Source: Rhodospirillales bacterium (lineage in GTDB: Bacteria > Pseudomonadota > Gammaproteobacteria > Steroidobacterales > Rariloculaceae). From it: a stretch of DNA of 6,635 nt. Made by a program: the position numbers and the translations under genes. Shown one piece after another: positions 1-5,250 of this stretch (position 1 is its first letter; each line of letters starts with the position of its first letter). The notes under the pieces were generated by a model, which saw only the letters and a list, made by a program, of their open reading frames with translations, ran no database searches and was not told the DNA's origin. The stretch lies in NCBI GenBank assembly GCA_024640665.1, contig JAHEEO010000172.1, forward strand, positions 1-6,635. The letters run 5' to 3'.

Positions 1-1152
1 GACGCTCGAGATCTTGCCTGTTGCAAGCCGAGCGTCAACGCGACTGCCCCAGATCGCCGGAAACTGAGCCGATAGTTCTGCGTCTGCATGCACATGAATC
101 TTTGCCATCCATGCCTCGATTTCGCGATCGAACGGCAGTGCTGCGCGCAGCGCATCGAAGAATACTGGCGACCCAACTGCAGCAAGTGCCATCTGATACT
201 GCACGCCAATCATCGACGCTATGCGCGTGTCGGGCGGCCTCGGCTGATCGACCATATCGCGATACGGCGCCGGCACGTAAACTTCAATGGATGCGATATC
301 GCCGAGATTTTGCGGTAGAAGTTTAGTGAATGCTTCGACACTGGCAAGCGCCTGCCGCGAAGACGGGAAACACTTTGTATCCACGTCTGTTATTCGCGGT
401 TGTTCCCAATTGGTGGTCAAAGCGTCAGCATTGACCCGGACGTCGATCGCGTTTGCGAAGGTCTCGAAACTTTCAGGGTCTTCCGTAAATCCCGCTCGTG
501 CAGCGAGTGCCGCCATCCACCCGTCTGCCGCAGCTGCGCCAAGCGCGAATTGCCTGTATGCGGGCTGAGCCAATGCGGATCTCGATACCAACGCAATGCG
601 CGAAAGTGCAAGACCCAGTGCGCTTGCGCAACGGCGGGTGTCGAATTGCAAAACGCTCGCTATGGTCGCCGCACTTGCGAACGCCGCTGTGACGTAGGTT
701 GGCCATATGCCACGGTAGATCAAGGCAGCGCCGTCGATAGCACGCCCCAATCGAATCATGGCCTCGTATCCAGTAACTATACCCGCCGTGATCCGCTGGG
801 CATCGATCGTGTCTCTGCCCTTGGCCTCGCTTGCCGCCGCAAGCGTCAGCGCAACTGGCACAATGACTGAGCCCACAGTCGTGCAGGAGCCTATATCAAT
901 ATCATCGACTTCGGTCGACCGTGTGACACCGACGAGCAGTCGGCAGCGGTCCGTCGTACTTTGCTTCGCGCCTGAAATGTCCAGCCCCGCATCGAGCCCC
1001 GCCAGCATTTGGCCTTCGGCAGTCGCGAACCCGATTGCAGTTGCACCGAGCGTATCGAACATTCGCTGCCTGACCGTTTCGACAAGCGAACCGTCCAGCG
1101 GCCGGCTCGAAGCGGCACACAAACGCTCAGCGAAGCTCGCGAGCGGCATCAT
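1..1152 (-). CDS. MmgE/PrpD-family protein, 3'-partial, with altered catalytic residues
   Basis: The frame is open without a stop from ATG at 1152 to the left edge, giving 384 codons; the family is usually about 450-490 aa, so the C-terminus is missing. Known members include 2-methylcitrate dehydratase (PrpD), cis-aconitate decarboxylase and iminodisuccinate epimerase. The family pattern is visible: RMFDTLGATAIGFAT (30-44), EVDD (81-84), GSVIVPVALTLAAASEAKG (94-112), GIVTGYEAMIRLGRAI (124-139), AAFASAATIASVLQFD (156-171), the GAAAADGWMAALAARAGF segment (205-222), DTKCFPS (258-264), and the C-terminal KIHVHAD and FPAIWGSRVD. Compared with human cis-aconitate decarboxylase (from memory), K260 matches K272, but H103, H159, K207 and H277 correspond to T91, W150, A209 and S265 or its neighbour. 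The start shares one base with the preceding stop (TGATG) and has no clear Shine-Dalgarno site, so translation is probably coupled; a second ATG is the next codon. Reaction unknown. Confidence 0.9.
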   Translation of the reverse strand, partial: MMPLASFAERLCAASSRPLDGSLVETVRQRMFDTLGATAIGFATAEGQMLAGLDAGLDISGAKQSTTDRCRLLVGVTRSTEVDDIDIGSCTTVGSVIVPVALTLAAASEAKGRDTIDAQRITAGIVTGYEAMIRLGRAIDGAALIYRGIWPTYVTAAFASAATIASVLQFDTRRCASALGLALSRIALVSRSALAQPAYRQFALGAAAADGWMAALAARAGFTEDPESFETFANAIDVRVNADALTTNWEQPRITDVDTKCFPSSRQALASVEAFTKLLPQNLGDIASIEVYVPAPYRDMVDQPRPPDTRIASMIGVQYQMALAAVGSPVFFDALRAALPFDREIEAWMAKIHVHADAELSAQFPAIWGSRVDARLATGKISSV

Positions 1153-2279
1153 CAATCAAGTGCTGGCGCAGACACTTCGACGGAACCATCAGGGATGACC
1201 AACAGGAGACGACTTGCGACAGACGGCGAGTCGCTTGCAAGCGCACAGCAAAGCAACGAGACAACGCAATCCGACGGCAGCTTCTCCTTACTGCCTGGCA
1301 CGATCTCTATGCCATCACATTGAGCAAGGCCGACCGTACCACCAAGCCCGTACTGCAAAGCCCCCTCGCGCAGGTCGGCTGGTAACGCATCGAGGCCAGC
1401 TTGAGCAACGACGCCAGCTGCTACGCCCGGTCTGATCGCAGCCGCCATTGCTGCCACGGCCAAGTCTGCGGAGCTGCCGGCTGACTCGCCCGACATGATC
1501 GCGGTCTCTGCCCAATAGCCGTGATACTGCACGGCGACCCACAGCATGAGCGGATCGTGCCGGCCATCCAGGCGCCCTTCAAACGGGCGCAGCTCCGTCG
1601 AATTCATGTTTACGAGCACTCGCACATCGCGCGCCTTATTGAAGCGAGCAACCCGCTCGGCTTCAAGCATTGCCGACGTATTGTCGCCACCGGAGCGGTA
1701 AACATCGAGAGCAGCCGACGCAGCCTGATCAGCAATTCGCTTTGCAATGCCGATTGCGAGCAGCTCGCGCGGCCGCTTGATCATCCTCATCGCTGCAAGT
1801 TCTGCGTCAAAAGACTTAAGTTCGTAAGCTGAGAACGCCTGCTTGAATCGCTCTATCGCCGCAGACGGCATACCAGGAAGGCCAGTAGTCGCAATTCTTG
1901 CGCCGTTAATTCCTCGCTCAGCAAGCAACTCTTGGGCAACCTCGAATGTCCGACCGCGGCCGGGTACAACACGCTCAATCCAGGTCTGTTCACGAGTGAA
2001 GAATAATTCTCGGCCGCCGCCGAAGGTCAGCAGGGTCGGATCGGCGTCGTGATATACCACGATTACCCCACCGGACTGCAGCCCTCCGAGATAGGCGATA
2101 TCTTCATATCTGAACATCGCGCCCAGCAGGCTGTAGTTAACGATAACCAACGCCTCGAGTTGTTGAGCTCGCAATGCAGCACGCACCGCATCCAGACGCT
2201 TCACAAACTCATCGCTGGGCAGAATATCCTGATCCCACGCCGTATAACCGCGCTTTAGAACGGGTTCCATACTGATCAT
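1152..2279 (-). CDS. Degenerate M24-family-like protein, probable partner of the upstream M24 protein
   Basis: A 375-aa protein with the two-domain layout of creatinase/prolidase proteins: an N-terminal domain (about 20-155), a linker with MIKRPRELLAIGIAKRIAD (166-184) resembling the K-x-P-x-E-hydrophobic helix that opens M24 domains, then a pita-bread-like domain. LWVAVQYHGYWAETA (246-260) occupies the place of the first metal-binding strand pair (D...GY..D), with no Asp at the ligand positions. YGLGGTVGLAQCDGIEI (310-326) matches the usual H.iGh.iGl...E.P segment without its histidine. The terminal strand segment (about 337-363) has no Glu ligand. Nothing resembling an active M24 centre remains. 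ATG at 2279 is preferred over the ATG three codons later because GAGG lies eight bases upstream. M24 proteins commonly dimerise, so a heteromer with the neighbouring M24 protein is plausible but inferred. Membership is recognised from layout and partial motifs, so confidence is below that of its neighbour. Confidence 0.85.
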   Translation of the reverse strand: MISMEPVLKRGYTAWDQDILPSDEFVKRLDAVRAALRAQQLEALVIVNYSLLGAMFRYEDIAYLGGLQSGGVIVVYHDADPTLLTFGGGRELFFTREQTWIERVVPGRGRTFEVAQELLAERGINGARIATTGLPGMPSAAIERFKQAFSAYELKSFDAELAAMRMIKRPRELLAIGIAKRIADQAASAALDVYRSGGDNTSAMLEAERVARFNKARDVRVLVNMNSTELRPFEGRLDGRHDPLMLWVAVQYHGYWAETAIMSGESAGSSADLAVAAMAAAIRPGVAAGVVAQAGLDALPADLREGALQYGLGGTVGLAQCDGIEIVPGSKEKLPSDCVVSLLCCALASDSPSVASRLLLVIPDGSVEVSAPALD

Positions 2280-2282
2280 ATC

Positions 2283-3443
2283 TTATGCCTCGATCGAACC
2301 GAGCGTGCCCATCTTGCTCGTAAGTGGCACGGCACCCTCATCTGTGATGATGACAGGCTCACCGCACATGATGTAGCCGGTTTCGGGAATGTACTGATTT
2401 GGATGCATGACAAATACCATGTCCTTCGCCATATAGTGCTCGTGACCCGGTGCAATCTCCGGCTCCATGGAGCCCAGCCCCATGCTATGTCCGCGTGTTC
2501 GCATATACGGCGGGATAGTAAACTCTTCGTATCCTGCATCTGCAATCGGCCGGTTCATGACATTCACTAACTCGGTGACAGACGTTCCCGGCGTAGCTGC
2601 TTTCATGCCGGCTTTAAGGGCCGTCAAAAGAAGTTCGTACTTTTCTAACTGCACGTCGCTCGGCCCGCCGATTACCGCGCTTCGGCAAATTTGAATGAAC
2701 TCCCCCTCCACAGCAGGCGTGATCTCGGCCAGAATCAGGTCGCCTCTTTCCAGGACTCGATTCGTCGGCATATGCCCAGCCTGATTGTGCTGCGACGCCG
2801 ACATGAGCTGAAAATTATCTTCTCCGCCACGGCTGCGCATGAAGATCTCCAATTCCGCTGCGAGCTGGTATTCCCGCATTCCTGCGTGCGTGCTCTCCAG
2901 CAGGTTTTCATAACCCGCCTCGGCGATCGCAACTGCACGCCGCGTGCAGTTGAGTGACCACTCATCGCGAATCTTCATTATGTCCGAGACAAGTTTTTCG
3001 GCATCAATCGGCGCATGGCCAATAACGCCTTCCCAGGCATCTTTCGTTGCCTGAGTTTGCAACGGGCCGCCCGCAACCGCGGTTACACCCGTCAAGCCAC
3101 GCGTTTTGAGCGCCCGAGATACAGTCTCAAGAAACGCCTCCGGAGCCACGGCGAGCATATCCATCGTCTGACGTTCTCGATAGCGCGGCGCATCCCATTC
3201 GGGCGTCATGATGAACAGCGGCTCGCCATCAATGGGCAAGACGACCGCTGCATGCGGACCAATCTGCTTGTACGCCGACAGATACCAACCTGGGTTGGTA
3301 CCGGTAAACGCGTGCAGGCCGGATCCATACGCGATCAGGACATCAATATTGGCTGCCGCCATCGATGCGCGCACCGCTGCGTGGCGGCGATCCAGGCTGG
3401 CCCTACGCACTTCGGCGTCGCCGACGCTCAGATTGGCACTCAT
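2283..3443 (-). CDS. M24-family (creatinase/prolidase-fold) protein with altered active site
   Basis: A 386-aa protein with an N-terminal creatinase-like domain (about 15-150) and a C-terminal pita-bread M24 domain (about 155-375). The length fits creatinase or prolidase-like proteins (about 370-410). The stretch AGHMPTNRVLERGD (222-235) matches the creatinase segment around its catalytic His232 (GAHNPVTNRIVQSGD, from memory), giving H224; GHSMGLGSMEPEI (318-330) keeps the second conserved histidine, H319. The M24 metal ligands Asp, Asp, Glu, Glu are not kept: E240, Q251 or C253, H347 (in FVMHPNQY) and C360 (in GYIMCGEP) occupy those places. It is therefore probably not a metallopeptidase and more likely a metal-free C-N hydrolase like creatinase, or an altered enzyme. 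ATG at 3443 follows an AAAGGA site nine bases upstream. It sits 16 bases after hyuB and 3 bases before a second M24-like gene. Fold assignment is confident; the reaction is unknown. Confidence 0.9.
   Translation of the reverse strand: MSANLSVGDAEVRRASLDRRHAAVRASMAAANIDVLIAYGSGLHAFTGTNPGWYLSAYKQIGPHAAVVLPIDGEPLFIMTPEWDAPRYRERQTMDMLAVAPEAFLETVSRALKTRGLTGVTAVAGGPLQTQATKDAWEGVIGHAPIDAEKLVSDIMKIRDEWSLNCTRRAVAIAEAGYENLLESTHAGMREYQLAAELEIFMRSRGGEDNFQLMSASQHNQAGHMPTNRVLERGDLILAEITPAVEGEFIQICRSAVIGGPSDVQLEKYELLLTALKAGMKAATPGTSVTELVNVMNRPIADAGYEEFTIPPYMRTRGHSMGLGSMEPEIAPGHEHYMAKDMVFVMHPNQYIPETGYIMCGEPVIITDEGAVPLTSKMGTLGSIEA
2288..2291 (-). promoter_or_regulatory. Ribosome binding site for the second M24 gene
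   Basis: GAGG on the minus strand is embedded in the last codons of the preceding M24 gene (the Glu and Ala codons before its TAA), eight bases before the ATG at 2279. It favours that ATG over the in-frame ATG three codons downstream, which would be 17 bases away. Confidence 0.6.
2930..2952. repeat. Perfect inverted repeat inside the first M24 gene (11-bp arms, 1-base centre)
   Basis: CAACTGCACGC at 2930-2940 is the exact reverse complement of GCGTGCAGTTG at 2942-2952, with a single central base. It lies in the codons for NCTRRAVA (about residues 165-172 of the M24 protein), just after the start of the pita-bread domain. In RNA it could form a stable stem only by opening a few central pairs into a loop. 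It may be a chance product of coding sequence or an operator-like or hairpin element; nothing else marks it as functional. Confidence 0.5.
3283..3300. repeat. Short inverted repeat in the first M24 gene (8-bp arms, 2-base spacer)
   Basis: TACCAACC at 3283-3290 is the exact reverse complement of GGTTGGTA at 3293-3300, separated by TG. It encodes part of the TNPGWY segment (residues 49-54) of the M24 protein. Arms of this length are expected fairly often by chance in several kilobases, so it is recorded as visible structure without an assigned role. Confidence 0.3.
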
Positions 3444-3452
3444 GTTCTTTAA

Positions 3453-3458
3453 TCCTTT
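3453..3458 (-). promoter_or_regulatory. Ribosome binding site for the first M24 gene
   Basis: AAAGGA on the minus strand lies nine bases before the ATG at 3443, in the only real gap (16 bases) of the operon. The hyuB stop TGA is followed at once by an in-frame TAA, giving a tandem stop just before this site. This is the best Shine-Dalgarno sequence in the window and suggests independent initiation rather than coupling. Confidence 0.7.
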
Positions 3459-3459
3459 A

Positions 3460-5250
3460 TCAATCGCGCGTTCGCGCTGCGGAACGTTCCCGCCTCAGCG
3501 TGTTCGTGGCAGAGACGTCGATACTCGAGCGATCGTCCGACAAGACGACACCGTAGCGCTCGAGCGCCGCGCCGTCGGAGACGAAGCCTTCGAGGACATC
3601 GCGCAATACGCGTTCGGGATCACGCTCGAGCGGATCACCCCAGCCACCCCCGCCGGCAGTTTTGTAGATTACGCGAGTATCTGGCGGCCAGACCGCAGTC
3701 TGTCCGTCGGGCAAATGAAATTCTGCATCATCGGGCGTCTTAACAAGTGTCGTTGCGGTCTCGCCAGATTCACCGCCGCAAAGCCCCCATGGCGGACACG
3801 TCATTCGGCCGCCCGAACCGCTCGCCACATTGATTCGCCCACCGGAAAGACTTCGCAGCCGCGTCTGCACGCCGAGCCCGCCGCGAAATTGACCCGGCCC
3901 GCCGGAATCGGGGCGGAGTGCACGTTCTTCAATAATGACCGGACCCTTGAGCTCCATGTTCTCGATGGGCGCATTGCGAACATCTCCCTGGCAAACGGAC
4001 ATTGAGACGTCTTGCCCGTCGGCATCGCGGCGTCCACCCCATCCGCCTGACTCGATACTCATCAGCACGAAATCACGATTGCGGGCTTCGTCGCGCCCGG
4101 ACAACGCCAGCGCCGCTCCCAGTGAACCGCTATGCGCGGCAGGAATCTGGTCAGGAATTGCGTCGGCCAGCGCCAGCAGAATCGTATCTACGACGGTCGG
4201 CAACGGCATGCTCCATCCGGACATGACCATCGGATAGCGCGCCATCATCATATTGCCTTCGGGTATGACCACTTGGAGCGCAGCAAACGCGCCTTCGTTC
4301 AATGGCTCAAGCGGGGTTGTCAGTGCCTTATAAGCAATATACGCGGCCGCATAGGTTCGCGAGTTAGCGCCGCCTTCACGCTCTGGTGAACAACCGGACA
4401 AATCGATCGTCATATCGCTGCCCGTTACTGTGACCGTAACGCGGATGTCGTAGCCGCCGCCACGCCAGTCGATATAGCTCTCAGCCTTGTAAGTTCCGTC
4501 CGGGATCTTCTCCACGGCAACGCGACACTTCTTCTCGGTGTCGGCATAGAACCGATCAATTGCCGCAAGGACTACATCCTTGCCGTAGCGCGTCAGCAGC
4601 TCTTTGAATCTTCGCTCGCCGAGTCGGCACGCCGCGAGCTGCGAACGCATGTCGCCCATCGCGTTGTCCGGAAACCGAATATTGTCGCGAATGAAGTTGA
4701 GCATCTTAGTGTCGAGTACGCCGCCTTCATAAATCTTCACCTGATTCAGCTGCAGACCCTCGCTCCATGGATCGTAGGCTTTGGCTCCGGCACCAAAGCC
4801 GGTGGACTGTCCACCAATATCGACCCAGTGCGCGCGGACCATTGCGAACGCCAGCAGTTCGTCATCGAAAAATACCGGGGCATATACGACAACATTATTG
4901 AGATGTTGCCCAGCAGTTGCCTGGTGGTTGTGCAGCAAAACATCGCCGGGCGAAAACCCATCGAGTCCATAACGCTCGACGGCGTCTGTGACAATGACAC
5001 CCAGATCAGCAACGAAGTGGGAAACGCCGCCGATATTTTGCGAAATTAACGCGCCGTTGGTGTCGAGGAGTGCGGTGCAGTAATCACGCACCTCGTAAAT
5101 CATCATGTTGTATGACGTGCGCTGAAGGTCGACACTCATCTCGTCCGAGATCGCGGGCAAGGCGTTGCGTATCACTTCGAGCGTGACCGGGTCGAGCGAT
5201 CGTTTCTCAGCGCCCGCTTGTCCCATTGTGTTTGGCTCAACTACTCTCAT
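3460..5250 (-). CDS. hyuB: Hydantoinase B/oxoprolinase family protein (HyuB type)
   Basis: This is the second subunit of the ATP-dependent hydantoinase/oxoprolinase/carboxylase complex, complete at 596 aa, close to the family's usual 550-600. ATG at 5250 is chosen because it overlaps the hyuA stop as ATGA and has GAGG ten bases upstream. Family landmarks are DPVTLEVIRNAL (20-31), E53 and D56 in the EVRDY segment, H78, PGDVLLHNHQ (101-110), GQHLNN (114-119), AHWVDIGG (140-147), YDPWSEGLQL (159-168), IRFPDNAMGDMRSQLAA (191-207), GPGQFRGGLG (451-460) and the C-terminal AGGGGWGDPLERDPERVLRDV (532-551, plus V552). The commonest family form has NDPY..G.THL where this protein has NHQ..AGQHLNN, and AHH..D where it has AHWVD, so it belongs to a divergent branch. 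The last 20 or so residues are arginine-rich and unlike the family core. Gene order and overlap with hyuA support a co-translated complex. Substrate is not predictable. Confidence 0.95.
   Translation of the reverse strand: MRVVEPNTMGQAGAEKRSLDPVTLEVIRNALPAISDEMSVDLQRTSYNMMIYEVRDYCTALLDTNGALISQNIGGVSHFVADLGVIVTDAVERYGLDGFSPGDVLLHNHQATAGQHLNNVVVYAPVFFDDELLAFAMVRAHWVDIGGQSTGFGAGAKAYDPWSEGLQLNQVKIYEGGVLDTKMLNFIRDNIRFPDNAMGDMRSQLAACRLGERRFKELLTRYGKDVVLAAIDRFYADTEKKCRVAVEKIPDGTYKAESYIDWRGGGYDIRVTVTVTGSDMTIDLSGCSPEREGGANSRTYAAAYIAYKALTTPLEPLNEGAFAALQVVIPEGNMMMARYPMVMSGWSMPLPTVVDTILLALADAIPDQIPAAHSGSLGAALALSGRDEARNRDFVLMSIESGGWGGRRDADGQDVSMSVCQGDVRNAPIENMELKGPVIIEERALRPDSGGPGQFRGGLGVQTRLRSLSGGRINVASGSGGRMTCPPWGLCGGESGETATTLVKTPDDAEFHLPDGQTAVWPPDTRVIYKTAGGGGWGDPLERDPERVLRDVLEGFVSDGAALERYGVVLSDDRSSIDVSATNTLRRERSAARTRD

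Noticed and set aside
21..870. Several plus-strand open frames of 60-160 codons over the left end
   Set aside because: The minus strand carries an uninterrupted 384-codon frame with clear MmgE/PrpD features; the plus-strand frames overlap each other, lack family features and are shadows.
2270..2290. A frameshift splitting one M24 gene into two
   Set aside because: Each of the two proteins has its own full N-terminal and pita-bread domain and its own ribosome binding site, so they are tandem genes and not fragments of one.
2283..3443. Annotation of the M24 protein as Xaa-Pro aminopeptidase or creatinase proper
   Set aside because: Metal ligands needed for a peptidase are absent, and the creatinase catalytic glutamates are replaced, so neither specific name is supported.
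3550..3570. 12-base palindrome GCGCTCGAGCGC within hyuB
   Set aside because: Six-base arms are expected often by chance in GC-rich sequence and no related copies or context suggest a site.
3208..4005. A 265-codon open frame on the plus strand spanning the hyuB/M24 junction
   Set aside because: It lies antisense to two confidently identified genes, its translation resembles no family, and it has low-complexity Arg/Ala/Pro content typical of an antisense frame in GC-rich coding DNA.
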